Source: Oceanobacillus zhaokaii
GTDB taxonomy: Bacteria > Bacillota > Bacilli > Bacillales > Amphibacillaceae
NCBI RefSeq assembly: GCF_003352005.1
Contig: NZ_CP024848.1
Coordinates: forward strand, 3,419,001 to 3,483,000
Direction: 5' to 3'
Length of the DNA stretch: 64,000 nt
Part shown: in pieces, positions 16,966 through 26,428 of the stretch
Layout: the number at the start of each line of letters is the position of its first letter
Numbering within the stretch: position 1 is the stretch's first letter
Program-made: the position numbers and the translations under genes
The notes under the pieces: model-generated
Database searches by the model: none
Told to the model about the DNA's origin: nothing
What the model saw: the letters and a program-made list of their open reading frames with translations, nothing else

Positions 16966-18966
16966 CTATAATAATGATTTAAAGTTCTTCACTACATTTT
17001 CAATAGTAAATCCATACTCTTCAATAACGCGATTCCCTGGAGCAGAAGCACCGAACATATCGATACTCATCACTGCCCCATTATTTCCTGCATACTCTCT
17101 CCAACCTAGCTTGGATCCCATTTCAATTGTCAATCTTTTTTGCAGACTTCTTGGTAAAACACTTTCTTTATAAGCTTCTGATTGTTTTTCAAATAGATCC
17201 CAAGAAGGCATACTTACTACGTCGACAAAAATTCCTTCGCTAACTAATTGTTCTTGTGCTTGAATAGCAAGACTGACTTCTGATCCTGCAGCAATAAGGA
17301 TACCGACTGCTTCCTCTTTAGCTTTTGAAATAACATAAGCACCCTTTTGTACACCTGTTGCAGCTAAAGTCTCTGAATCTTTTAGCGTTGGTAGACCTTG
17401 TCTTCCAAGTACGAGCATCGTTGGATTTTCCTTTTGTTTTACTGCTATTTTCCATGCTTCTTTCGTCTCATTTGCATCTGCAGGGCGGATAACAGAAAGC
17501 CCTGGCATTGCTCTGAACGATGCCAATTGCTCTATCGGCTGATGTGTTGGCCCGTCTTGTCCAACAGCAATAGTATCATGTGTAAATACATATGTTACTG
17601 GCAATTCCATCAGAGAAGCTAGTCGAATTGCTGGGCGTAGGTAATCTGAGAAAACAAAGAATGTACTTACAAATGGTCTCAAATTATGAAGGGCAAGACC
17701 ATTAGCAATTGCACCCATCGCAAACTCCCTTACACCAAATCGGATATTTCTACCTGCATAATCTAGACTATTCATATCTTCGTATGCTTTTAATCTTGTT
17801 CTTGTTGAAGAGTCTAAGTCTGCAGATCCGCCAACCAATTCCGAAATATTTTTTGCAAGCGCATTTAATGTTTCACTCGCTGCCACACGTGTTGCTAGCG
17901 TATTGTTTTCATTGTAAGAAGGTAGATTTGCATCCCAATTTTGCGGAAGGTCACCGGCGATAATTCTCTTAAACTCTGTTGCAAGTTCAGGGTAATTTGC
18001 TTGATATCTATCCAATAATGACTTCCATTCACTCTCTTTAATCTTTCCATTTTCCTTAATACTGCTAAAATCTTCATAAACCTCTGCTGGCACATGAAAA
18101 TCCTCTTCATAATTCCAGTTATAAAATTTCTTTGTACGCCCGATTTCTTCTTTTCCTAGTGGGTCACTATGTGCATCATTTGTTCCTTGTAATGAAGGTG
18201 ATCCATAACCAATAATTGTTTTAACTTCGATTAGTGTTGGGCGATTTTCATCAGCTTTAGCAGCTTCAATCGCTTTCGTAATTGCTTCGATATTATTGCC
18301 ATCTTCGACATGTAAATATTGCCAGTTATACGATTCAAAACGCTTTTTAATGTCTTCAGAAAATGAAAGATCAAGTCCTCCATCTAAACTAATGTTATTA
18401 GAATCGTATAAGACAATTAAACGCCCAAGTTTTAAATGGCCTGCTAGAGATGCAGCTTCATAGGACACACCTTCCATTAAGTCTCCATCCCCACAGATAG
18501 TATATGTGTAATGGTCCACTATAGGAAATTCACTTCTATTATATGTTTCCGCAAGATGCCTTTCAGCTAATGCTAAACCTACACTTACAGGGATACCTTG
18601 ACCAAGTGGACCAGTTGTTGCTTCAACGCCCGGTGTTATGCCATATTCAGGGTGTCCTGGCGTTTTACTTCCCCATTGTCTTGTGTTTTTCAAATCATCT
18701 ATTGTCACATCAAAACCAGATAGATGCAGTAAGTTGTACAATAAATTAGAACCGTGACCAGCTGCTAAAACAAAGCGATCTCGATTAAACCATTTTGGAT
18801 TCTCTGGATTAATATTCATTACATTTTTCCATAAGCTATATGCCATAGGAGCAGCCCCCATTGGCATTCCTGGATGACCATGCTGTGCTTTTTCGACACT
18901 ATCTATCGTTAATGTTCTGATTGTATTTATTGATAACTCGGATATAGATGAAGTTGATGTAGTCAT
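16966..18966 (-). CDS. tkt: Transketolase (locus-specific paralogue)
   Basis: This thiamine-diphosphate enzyme transfers two-carbon units between sugar phosphates. The 666-residue protein has the [14 protein letters not shown] start, the TPP motif [24 protein letters not shown] and a C-terminal domain with GASAPGNRV. In the second TPP segment it reads [10 protein letters not shown], where the usual sequence, kept in the paralogue at 23070, is REHAMG. The ATG at 18966 follows GGAGG; the TTG at 18981 overlaps that site. It is directly downstream of the Ula-type PTS genes. I infer that the PTS product enters the pentose phosphate pathway here, for example as a ketopentose phosphate. Confidence 0.93.
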   Translation of the reverse strand: MTTSTSSISELSINTIRTLTIDSVEKAQHGHPGMPMGAAPMAYSLWKNVMNINPENPKWFNRDRFVLAAGHGSNLLYNLLHLSGFDVTIDDLKNTRQWGSKTPGHPEYGITPGVEATTGPLGQGIPVSVGLALAERHLAETYNRSEFPIVDHYTYTICGDGDLMEGVSYEAASLAGHLKLGRLIVLYDSNNISLDGGLDLSFSEDIKKRFESYNWQYLHVEDGNNIEAITKAIEAAKADENRPTLIEVKTIIGYGSPSLQGTNDAHSDPLGKEEIGRTKKFYNWNYEEDFHVPAEVYEDFSSIKENGKIKESEWKSLLDRYQANYPELATEFKRIIAGDLPQNWDANLPSYNENNTLATRVAASETLNALAKNISELVGGSADLDSSTRTRLKAYEDMNSLDYAGRNIRFGVREFAMGAIANGLALHNLRPFVSTFFVFSDYLRPAIRLASLMELPVTYVFTHDTIAVGQDGPTHQPIEQLASFRAMPGLSVIRPADANETKEAWKIAVKQKENPTMLVLGRQGLPTLKDSETLAATGVQKGAYVISKAKEEAVGILIAAGSEVSLAIQAQEQLVSEGIFVDVVSMPSWDLFEKQSEAYKESVLPRSLQKRLTIEMGSKLGWREYAGNNGAVMSIDMFGASAPGNRVIEEYGFTIENVVKNFKSLL

Positions 18967-19055
18967 ATGTGAAGCCTCCAATAATCTTTATAGTTTGTTA
19001 GGATAGGGGGATAATTTTCTCGAAAAATCATCCCGATACTCTATTAAATGATTAA

Positions 19056-20402
19056 TTATTTTGCTTCCTGGCTAACTTTTTTATTTTTTAAAGGGATTGC
19101 CATTAATAATAGAATTACGATTAAACTAATCACAATAGCTATTGTTCCACCATAATTAGCTAATGCACCGAAGAAAATACCAGCAACTCCAAAGTCGGCA
19201 TCTGAGAATGTTGAGTTTGCAAATCCTAAATCTCCTAATACTGGCATTAGGAATACTGGCAAGAACGAGATGATTAAACCGTTTACAAAAGATCCTGCAA
19301 TAGATCCTTTAATGCCACCTGTTGCATTACCAAATACTCCTGCAGCGGCTCCAGTGAAGAAGTGAGGAACAACACCTGGTAAAATGATGACACCACCAGT
19401 AAATGCAAGGATAACCATACTTACAATTCCACCTACAAAACTAGAGAAAAAGCCAATTAACACAGCATTTGGTGCATATGGGTATATAATTGGTACATCA
19501 AGCGCTGGTTTGGCATTCGGTACTAATTTTGTAGAGATCCCTTTAAATGCAGGGACGATTTCTGCTAATACTAAGCGAACCCCTTGAAGAATAATAAATA
19601 CACCTGCTGCGAAACTACCAGCTTGTATTATTGAAAATACTAAATAGTTTGTACCGCTGCTTAATTCACTTTCAATGTATGTTGGTCCTGCAAATAAAGC
19701 AACAACTACATACATAACTACCATTGTTAAAGCTATACTTACTGTACTATCACGTAAAAATCCAAGCCCTTTTGGAAAATTAATATTCTCTGTTGAATTG
19801 GATTTTGATCCTTTAAATAATTTTCCTACCAATCCACTAATTGCATATCCTACTGCACTGAAATGCCCTAAAGCAACATTATCATTCCCAGTTAATTGAC
19901 GCATAAATGGCTGCAAAATAGCTGGTGATAATGTCATGATAATCCCTAAAGCAACTGCACCCGCAATAATTTGTGGAACAGTATTAAATCCTGCAACTGC
20001 CATAATTACAGCTAGCATACAAGCCATATACAGTGTATGGTGACCTGTCAAGAAAATGTATTTAAATCTAGTAAATCTTGCAATTAAAATATTGACGACC
20101 ATTCCGAAGAACATAATTAATGCTGTAGTTGTACCAAATTCAGTCAGTGCTAAACCAACGATTGCCTCGTTATTTGGTACTACACCTGAAACGTTAAAAG
20201 CCTCTTGGAACATTTCACCAAATGGGGTTAATGCTGTTCCTAATATCCCTGCCCCAGCAGAGATAACTAGAAATCCAACAAATGTTTTAGTCGTTCCTTT
20301 CACCGTATCAGCTGTCGATTTCTTTTGTGCAAGTAGACCAATTAAGGAAATTAATGCAACTAATATCGCTGGTTGGCTTAATATATCTATCAATGCGCTC
20401 AT
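19056..20402 (-). CDS. PTS system, ascorbate/Ula (SgaT)-family IIC component
   Basis: This 448-residue membrane protein has about ten hydrophobic segments and the family's N-terminal ILVALISLIGLLAQKKS, followed by VKGTTKTFVGFLVISAG, HTLYMACML and GVVPHFFTGAAAG. Members carry L-ascorbate, but many homologues serve pentoses or pentitols. No ascorbate genes (UlaD, UlaE, UlaF, UlaG) are present. A transketolase follows instead, so a pentose or pentulose is more likely. ATG at 20402 is preceded by GAGGGGG. It lies 24 bases after the IIB gene. Confidence 0.92.
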   Translation of the reverse strand: MSALIDILSQPAILVALISLIGLLAQKKSTADTVKGTTKTFVGFLVISAGAGILGTALTPFGEMFQEAFNVSGVVPNNEAIVGLALTEFGTTTALIMFFGMVVNILIARFTRFKYIFLTGHHTLYMACMLAVIMAVAGFNTVPQIIAGAVALGIIMTLSPAILQPFMRQLTGNDNVALGHFSAVGYAISGLVGKLFKGSKSNSTENINFPKGLGFLRDSTVSIALTMVVMYVVVALFAGPTYIESELSSGTNYLVFSIIQAGSFAAGVFIILQGVRLVLAEIVPAFKGISTKLVPNAKPALDVPIIYPYAPNAVLIGFFSSFVGGIVSMVILAFTGGVIILPGVVPHFFTGAAAGVFGNATGGIKGSIAGSFVNGLIISFLPVFLMPVLGDLGFANSTFSDADFGVAGIFFGALANYGGTIAIVISLIVILLLMAIPLKNKKVSQEAK

Positions 20403-20426
20403 TATTTTTCCCCCTCAATAGAAAAA

Positions 20427-20708
20427 TTAGATTAGATTTTTCTCTTCTAATACTTGTTTTACTTTTGTACGTAATTCATCCATATCGATAATACTATCTA
20501 AAACAACTACTTCGCCTAAATGTGCGCCACCTTCTGCAATATCCTTCGCTAAGAAAAATACATCTGCATCTTGTGGTGTCGCTGAACTTAAATCAGAGTG
20601 TGATACTTCTACACCAGTAATTCCTAATTCACCTAATATTTGATTGATGTTCATTTCCACCATAAAACTAGTACCTAACCCTGATCCACAAACTGCTAAA
20701 ATTTTCAT
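20427..20708 (-). CDS. PTS system, ascorbate/galactitol-type IIB component
   Basis: A 93-residue IIB phosphocarrier beginning MKILAVCGSGLGTSFMVEM. The cysteine at residue 7 in the CGSGLGTS loop is the expected phosphorylation site. It forms a functional pair with the downstream IIC. No separate IIA gene is present, but the regulator directly upstream ends in a IIA-like domain that could serve. The start follows GGGAGAG and lies one base after the regulator's stop. Confidence 0.92.
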   Translation of the reverse strand: MKILAVCGSGLGTSFMVEMNINQILGELGITGVEVSHSDLSSATPQDADVFFLAKDIAEGGAHLGEVVVLDSIIDMDELRTKVKQVLEEKNLI

Positions 20709-20709
20709 A

Positions 20710-22749
20710 TTAATTCTCTCCCTTTTTAATAATCTCTATTATTTGCTCTGACGTCTCTGCTTCTTTTATTTCCCGTAACAGAGTATCGTCTGCTAGAATC
20801 TTTGTTAACGATGCAAGTGCCTTCAAATGAGATTCATTATCGACTGCTGCAATACATATAAAAACATCGATTGCATGTTCTTCTTTATCTAAAAGCAATA
20901 CAGGTTTTTTCGTTCTTAAGAAGGACATACCAATCTCTTTTACACCCTCCTCAGGTCGTGCATGCGGAATAGCAATCCCCTTGCCGACGTGAATATAAGT
21001 TCCTATTTCTTCTACGTTTTTAATCATTGCATCAACATAACGTTCCTCTACACTTTCGGCATTGACCAATGGTTCTGCGGCCATTGAAATTGCATGATGC
21101 CAATCTAAACTTTCGGAAGTAAAATGAATCATGTCTTCTGTTAATAATTCTGAAAGCATTGGTGAATACCTACCTTTATTAGATTTTTTAAAGTATAACT
21201 TATCGACGAGCTCTGAAAATAACTTTTCTTCGTCTTTTATCTCTGCATGTTTTTTAATAATTCCCATTAGTTTATCTACAGATATAAGGCTGTAGTCCAA
21301 CCTAGGAAAATCTGTTGCAACTGCCTGTAAAAGGTAATTCTTTTCTACTTGTGAAAGTAATGGCTTCAATAGATATGCCGGCTTAGTAGAATCAACCTCC
21401 ACAGTTGAAAAGATTAAATCATAACTCGATTTTGCTACATTAGCTATTTCCTCTGCAGAGTGTATGCTTGTAAAATTGATCATAGGAAACATCTCATTAA
21501 GCTGTGCCTTTAGCATTAGTGAGGTACTTATGCCATTTGCGCAAACAATTAAGCCATTTAAATGTTCATTTCTTGGCTTTTTATCCTTTTCAAGATAACT
21601 TCCAAAATGCAGTGTAAAATATCCTACCTCGTCCTCACTAATCTTCTTCCCAGTCCACATTGACAATGGCGCTAGCGCAGTTTTTACAAATTGAAATAAA
21701 TAAGCATAATCTTGCTTAATTCTAGTTGCCATAGGATTCACTAATGGTATACCAAAAGATATTCTAAAAAATGCGGGAACTAAGTGATTGTATAGACTTT
21801 TTAGTAAGTAATGTTTATCCTCAATCGGTAATAATGTGACTCGTTCAAATTCTTCAATGATTCGTTCTGCAAGCTCTACTAAGGATGGATTCTCTTCAAT
21901 AGAAACCTCCTGTAACGCAATTAGTAATTGGATTGTTACATAGTAGCTTTCAGCCTCACCACCTTTAGTAAATAATTGGTTTGCTAAGCTTTTACCAAAT
22001 TCAAATAGTTTTTGTCTTTCAATAAATCTTTTCTCAAATTCTTTAAATACTAATGAATCATTTTTCTTTCTTATCCTCACAAAAGTAAGATTCCAAATCA
22101 TTTCTGCTTTCCTGCTTTTTACAAGATCGATATCCTTTTCTACTAAAAATTCATCCAATATTTGCTGAGTCAAAACGAGATAATTTTCACATCCCCATGT
22201 TCTCAGTACGAGTAGAAGGATTTCTTTCCCAAGGTCCTCTGACAATAATGTATTAATACAATACAAAGCTAATTTTCGTTTATCCAATTCATTACCCGAG
22301 AGGTGGTAACCTTCCGCTCTTGTGTAAATAATTTGGATATTCCATTCCTCACACAGCTCTCTTACTCTTTTTACATCTGCTAGTGCAGTATTCTTACTGA
22401 CACCAACAAGCAATTGGTAATGATAATTGGAGACAGTTTCTTGTCGAATAAAAGTGTATAAGTATATAAGATAAACCCTGTCTAATTCGGAAAATACAAA
22501 TTGATTTGGATTTAGTTTTAAAGCAATTCCAGATTTGTATACCTCTAGCAAAGCTTCATCAATAATAAATATATTGTTATCCTGTTTTACAGTCGGCAGG
22601 TTAAGACTAGCCAGAGCATCATTCATTTTTTCAAAATCATAATTGAACTGTCGCTCTGTTAAATTTGATTTCCTCATTACTTCAGCTTTTGTCACTTGAT
22701 CGTGATTCATAATCTCTTTAAATAACGAATAAGATCTTAGATCAAACAA
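20710..22749 (-). CDS. BglG/MtlR-family PRD transcriptional activator with IIB- and IIA-like domains
   Basis: The protein (about 679 residues from the start chosen here) has an N-terminal helix-turn-helix (VTKAEVMRKSNLTERQF), two PTS regulation domains, a IIB-like segment GLIVCANGISTSLML, and a C-terminal EIIA type 2 domain with the histidine loop GIAIPHARPEEGV. Such activators sense PTS phosphorylation state and switch on the linked operon. I choose the TTG at 22749 (MFDLRSYSLFKEIM) with GGGGGC seven bases before, because a sigma-A promoter and a cre site lie at 22778-22819 and would be inside the gene if it began at 22839. It is the first gene of the PTS operon, and its IIA domain may supply the missing IIA. 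Confidence 0.88.
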   Translation of the reverse strand: MFDLRSYSLFKEIMNHDQVTKAEVMRKSNLTERQFNYDFEKMNDALASLNLPTVKQDNNIFIIDEALLEVYKSGIALKLNPNQFVFSELDRVYLIYLYTFIRQETVSNYHYQLLVGVSKNTALADVKRVRELCEEWNIQIIYTRAEGYHLSGNELDKRKLALYCINTLLSEDLGKEILLLVLRTWGCENYLVLTQQILDEFLVEKDIDLVKSRKAEMIWNLTFVRIRKKNDSLVFKEFEKRFIERQKLFEFGKSLANQLFTKGGEAESYYVTIQLLIALQEVSIEENPSLVELAERIIEEFERVTLLPIEDKHYLLKSLYNHLVPAFFRISFGIPLVNPMATRIKQDYAYLFQFVKTALAPLSMWTGKKISEDEVGYFTLHFGSYLEKDKKPRNEHLNGLIVCANGISTSLMLKAQLNEMFPMINFTSIHSAEEIANVAKSSYDLIFSTVEVDSTKPAYLLKPLLSQVEKNYLLQAVATDFPRLDYSLISVDKLMGIIKKHAEIKDEEKLFSELVDKLYFKKSNKGRYSPMLSELLTEDMIHFTSESLDWHHAISMAAEPLVNAESVEERYVDAMIKNVEEIGTYIHVGKGIAIPHARPEEGVKEIGMSFLRTKKPVLLLDKEEHAIDVFICIAAVDNESHLKALASLTKILADDTLLREIKEAETSEQIIEIIKKGEN

Positions 22750-22777
22750 TGGTAGGCCCCCATTCCTTAATTTTATT

Positions 22778-22819
22778 TTAAAGCGCTTACATATAATATT
22801 CAATCCCATTTGGACCCAA
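22778..22819 (-). promoter_or_regulatory. Promoter and cre site of the Ula-type PTS operon
   Basis: On the minus strand TTGGGT (22814-22819), a 17-base spacer and TTATAT (22791-22796) form a promoter. TTAAAGCGCTTACA (22778-22791), one mismatch from the cre consensus, covers the transcription start. Catabolite repression of the operon is expected. Confidence 0.65.
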
Positions 22820-22966
22820 TCTATGTACCTCAATTTCAATTAAAATTGTGCTTAAGACTCTCAGTGATAAAGTTACCATACTTTTCCATTCACTATAAAT
22901 ATCCTGCATCATCGTCGTAATTCTAAAAAATTTCCATACTATTCCAACTAATAATATACAAAAAAC

Positions 22967-22991
22967 AATTAGTTTAACAAATAAACTAATT
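22967..22991. promoter_or_regulatory. XylR-like palindromic operator upstream of transketolase 2
   Basis: Two perfect 10-base arms (AATTAGTTTA and TAAACTAATT) flank a 5-base centre. The TTAGTTT/AAACTAA arms resemble operators of XylR-type ROK repressors in Bacillaceae. It sits about 80 bases before the tkt start. No matching xyl gene lies in the window. Confidence 0.55.
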
Positions 22992-23069
22992 AATACTTGT
23001 TATTGAAAACGTTACATAATAGAATAGGGTTAGGTACAATTTTAATTTTTAAACAAAGGAGATTACACA

Positions 23070-25070
23070 ATGTCAAATAATATCGAACAGTTATCCATTA
23101 ATACGATTCGTACATTGTCGATTGATGCAATCGAAAAAGCGAATTCTGGTCATCCTGGTCTTCCAATGGGTGCTGCACCAATGGCATACACATTATGGAC
23201 TGATTTCATGAATCACAATCCTAAGAATTCAAAATGGTTTGATCGCGACCGTTTCATACTTTCAGCTGGTCACGGTTCAGCGCTTCTATATAGCTTACTT
23301 CATTTATCTGGTTATCAAGTTTCTATTGACGACTTAAAATCATTCCGTCAATGGGGATCAAAAACTCCAGGACATCCTGAAGTACATCATACAGATGGTG
23401 TGGAAGCAACAACTGGTCCACTTGGACAAGGGATTGCAATGTCTGTTGGTTTTGCAATGGCAGAAGCACATTTAGCAGCAAAATATAATAAAGACGATAT
23501 TTCTGTTGTTGATCATTATACTTACGCACTTGTTAGTGATGGTGATCTAATGGAAGGTATCTCTCATGAGGCAGCATCATTAGCAGGTCATTTAGGATTA
23601 GGAAAATTAATCGCATTGTATGACTCTAATGATATTTCATTAGACGGTGATTTGAATAAATCATTCTCTGAAAATACGGAACAACGCTTTAAAGCATACG
23701 GATGGCAAGTAATTCGTGTAGAAGATGGTAACGATGTAGATGCAATCCGTGCTGCAATTAAAGAAGCACAAGCAAATACAGAGCAACCAACATTGATCGA
23801 AGTTAGAACAATCATTGGTTACGGTTCACCGAATAAGTCAGGTTCTTCTACTTCACATGGTTCACCACTTGGTACCGATGAAGTGAAGCTTACAAAAGAA
23901 TTCTACAAATGGACACATGAAGATTTCTCTGTTCCAGAAGAAGTTTATGCTGATTTCAATGAAAAAATCGGCAAAGACGGCGAAGAAAAAGAAGCAGCAT
24001 GGAATGATTTACTTACTACTTACAAAGAAAAATACCCTGAATTAGCAGCTGAATTTGAAACTGCTATCAGCGGAAAACTTCCTGAAGGCTGGGAAAAAGA
24101 ACTTCCTGCATTTGAAGTAGGCGACAATATGGCTACTCGTGCATCTTCAGGTAAGGTTCTAAATGCTGTAGCAAAAGCTGTTCCAAGCTTCTTCGGTGGA
24201 AGTGCTGACTTAGCTGGTTCAAACAAAACAACAATTAACGGTGAAGGTGACTTCTCACGTAACTCTTATAATGAAAGAAATATTTGGTTCGGTGTTCGTG
24301 AACATGCAATGGGAGCAGCACTGAATGGTATGGCATTACATGGTGGATTGAACGTATTCGGTGGAACATTCTTCGTGTTCAGTGACTACCTGCGTCCTTC
24401 TATCCGTTTAGCATCAATCATGAACGCACCTGTTACGTATGTGTTCACACATGATTCAATTGCAGTTGGGGAAGATGGTCCAACACACGAACCTGTTGAG
24501 CATTTAGCAGCATTACGTGTAATCCCTAACCTATCTCTAATCCGTCCTGCAGATGCTAATGAAACTGCAGCAGCATGGCGCTTAGCGGTTGAATCAACTA
24601 ATCAACCAACAGCACTTGCATTAACAAGACAAGATCTACCTACTTTAGAAGGTACAAAAGAAAATGCATACGAAGGCGTTAAGAAAGGTGCTTATGTTGT
24701 AAGCAACTCTGAAAAAGAAACTCCAGATGCATTAATCTTAGCGACTGGATCTGAAGTACAATTAGCAGTATATGCACAAAAAGCATTAAAAGAAAAAGAT
24801 ATCGACGTTCGCGTTGTCAGCATGCCATCATGGGATCGCTTTGAGAAACAAGACGAAGCTTACAAAGAATCTGTTATCCCTTCTAACGTTAAAGCACGTG
24901 TTGGTGTTGAAATGGCATCATCATTCGGCTGGAACCGCTATGTAGGTGACGCAGGAAAAGTAATCGCAATCGATACATTCGGCGCATCTGCACCAGGTGA
25001 AAAAGTAATGGAAGAATACGGATTTACTGTAGAAAATGTTGTTAAACATGTGGAATCTGTAGTTAAATAA
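23070..25070 (+). CDS. tkt: Transketolase
   Basis: This 666-residue transketolase has every family landmark: [22 protein letters not shown] for thiamine diphosphate, [30 protein letters not shown] and GASAPGEKV near the end. Its codon choice looks more optimised than that of the minus-strand paralogue, with many GAA, GCA and GGT codons in a highly regular run, as expected for a strongly expressed housekeeping enzyme. It has its own control region with an XylR-like palindrome and its own strong terminator, so it is a single-gene unit. AAAGGAG lies seven bases before the ATG. Confidence 0.96.
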   Translation: MSNNIEQLSINTIRTLSIDAIEKANSGHPGLPMGAAPMAYTLWTDFMNHNPKNSKWFDRDRFILSAGHGSALLYSLLHLSGYQVSIDDLKSFRQWGSKTPGHPEVHHTDGVEATTGPLGQGIAMSVGFAMAEAHLAAKYNKDDISVVDHYTYALVSDGDLMEGISHEAASLAGHLGLGKLIALYDSNDISLDGDLNKSFSENTEQRFKAYGWQVIRVEDGNDVDAIRAAIKEAQANTEQPTLIEVRTIIGYGSPNKSGSSTSHGSPLGTDEVKLTKEFYKWTHEDFSVPEEVYADFNEKIGKDGEEKEAAWNDLLTTYKEKYPELAAEFETAISGKLPEGWEKELPAFEVGDNMATRASSGKVLNAVAKAVPSFFGGSADLAGSNKTTINGEGDFSRNSYNERNIWFGVREHAMGAALNGMALHGGLNVFGGTFFVFSDYLRPSIRLASIMNAPVTYVFTHDSIAVGEDGPTHEPVEHLAALRVIPNLSLIRPADANETAAAWRLAVESTNQPTALALTRQDLPTLEGTKENAYEGVKKGAYVVSNSEKETPDALILATGSEVQLAVYAQKALKEKDIDVRVVSMPSWDRFEKQDEAYKESVIPSNVKARVGVEMASSFGWNRYVGDAGKVIAIDTFGASAPGEKVMEEYGFTVENVVKHVESVVK

Positions 25071-25083
25071 GGATTGTTGAGAG

Positions 25084-25115
25084 AGTGCTCAGGCTGTGGC
25101 CTGGGCGCTTTTTTT
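25084..25115 (+). terminator. Terminator of transketolase 2
   Basis: An 11-base stem (AGTGCTCAGGC with GCCTGGGCGCT, two G-U pairs) has a TGTG loop and is followed by a run of eight T. It starts 14 bases after the stop. Confidence 0.9.
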
Positions 25116-25427
25116 GGTTTTGATGCGTCGCTGGATTTAAGACACAAGCCGCTCGACTCCACTATGGGACAGGGGTTACTCCGTCCCATCCCACTATTCT
25201 ATCTTTCAAATCAATTAGTAGAGATAAGGTAAAATTACGTAGGAATACAGTTCAACGTAATACAAAGATTTAATTTACAGTGTCGTATTAAACCAAACGC
25301 AAATGGAAATCCAGGACGTTTATTATCAAACCGAACCTATCTATTGGGATAAATCCAGGAATTTTCTAATATAAAGTCAGAAGAATGATATGATTCTTTA
25401 TCACTGAGGAAGTAATGAATCGTGTGC

Positions 25428-25514
25428 ATGCATATGAGGTATTATAACAAAGAACGTATTCATGATAAATCAGGCTACCAATCCCCTATTGAATTTAGAG
25501 GAATAGCAGCCTAA
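25428..25514 (+). pseudogene. IS3/IS150-type transposase, C-terminal remnant
   Basis: The frame ending at 25514 reads MRYYNKERIHDK then SGYQSPIEFRGIAA and stops. This matches the end of OrfB transposases of the IS3 family (YYN-ERI followed by SPxEYR). Upstream the frame is closed by a TGA at 25416-25418 and nothing else of the enzyme remains in frame. About 15 bases after the stop a TGTCTCAGATTTTTATG sequence could be what is left of an IS end. No second end was found. Confidence 0.5.
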
Positions 25515-25612
25515 GAAGGTGTTTTTTTGTCTCAGATTTTTATGTAAGTCTAGAACAATACAGCTAGAGATTAAGGGTCTAAAGAAAAAAGCTACGAGAA
25601 CCTCCCTTAGGC

Positions 25613-26428
25613 TCAACCTTTAACCGCCCCACCAGTCATCCCCGCAATAATATAGCGCTGCATGAAGAGGGCGATAATAAGAACAGGTAATGTGATAATT
25701 ACGGATGCAGCCATTAAACCTCCCCAGTTAATTTCAGAATAGGAAAGGAAATTAAAGATAGCAATTGGCAAAGTTTTGGTGTTTTCACCTGCTAGAATCA
25801 GTGAGAACATGAAATTGTTCCATGAAAAAATAAAGGCTAGTATGGAAGCCGTGATAATCCCAGGACCTGAAATCGGCAATATAATCCTAATTAGTGCACC
25901 GGTTGTCGTACAACCATCTATTCTTGCTGATTCCTCTAATTCTCCTGGCAAGCTTTCGAAAAAAGGGATCATAACCCAAATAATAAATGGCATAGTCACA
26001 AGCACATGACTGAGAGTCAGAGCTGTATATGTATCTATAAGTTCCAGTTTTGAAAAGATGATGAACCAAGGAATCAAAAATGAAATACCTGGGACTATAC
26101 GAGCAACGAGAATTAACAAACCGAGACCATTTTGTTTGTATTTTGCGATGGAATAAGCAGCAGGCAATCCTAACAAAAGACCTAAAAATGTGGATGCCAC
26201 AGCAACAAGAAAAGAGTTCCCAATGAAACCCATAAATTCGTATTGGGTAAATACATTGACAAAGTTAGAAAAACTTGGCGTTATGGCTAAGAGATTAGAT
26301 GTATCTAAAATCTGTTGCTGGGTCTTAAACGATGCCAAGACCATCCAAAGGAAAGGTGCGATAAAGATAAATAGAATCAGATACACTGCTAAACTCATAA
26401 AAATCAATTTCATCCTTTTTTTTATCAT
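25613..26428 (-). CDS. Carbohydrate ABC transporter permease, MalG type
   Basis: This 271-residue membrane protein has six hydrophobic segments and the EAA loop ELEESARIDGC (about residue 170), which contacts the ATPase. It overlaps the upstream permease by four bases (ATGA), so the two are translationally coupled. It is the last gene of a three-gene importer operon. No hydrolase, kinase or ATPase is linked, so the substrate is not predictable. A monosaccharide or disaccharide is likely from the family. Confidence 0.92.
   Translation of the reverse strand: MIKKRMKLIFMSLAVYLILFIFIAPFLWMVLASFKTQQQILDTSNLLAITPSFSNFVNVFTQYEFMGFIGNSFLVAVASTFLGLLLGLPAAYSIAKYKQNGLGLLILVARIVPGISFLIPWFIIFSKLELIDTYTALTLSHVLVTMPFIIWVMIPFFESLPGELEESARIDGCTTTGALIRIILPISGPGIITASILAFIFSWNNFMFSLILAGENTKTLPIAIFNFLSYSEINWGGLMAASVIITLPVLIIALFMQRYIIAGMTGGAVKG

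Larger units (their letters stand above)
22750..23069. other. Divergent intergenic region between the PRD regulator and transketolase 2
   Basis: This is a 320-base gap. It holds the minus-strand promoter with cre (22778-22819) and an inverted repeat at 22967-22991, both listed separately. A weak cre-like TTGAAAACGTTACA lies at 23002-23015. I could not fix the plus-strand promoter with confidence. Confidence 0.6.
25071..25612. other. Intergenic region with terminator and transposase remnant
   Basis: This 542-base gap holds the transketolase terminator (25084-25115) and a decayed transposase end (25428-25514). A possible inverted repeat around a GGGACAG/GTCCC pair lies near 25168-25190. The rest shows no coding frame or signal that I can support. 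Confidence 0.6.

Noticed and set aside
19056..20708. Annotation as an L-ascorbate transporter
   Set aside because: Family membership alone suggests it, but none of the ascorbate catabolic enzymes are present and a transketolase follows.
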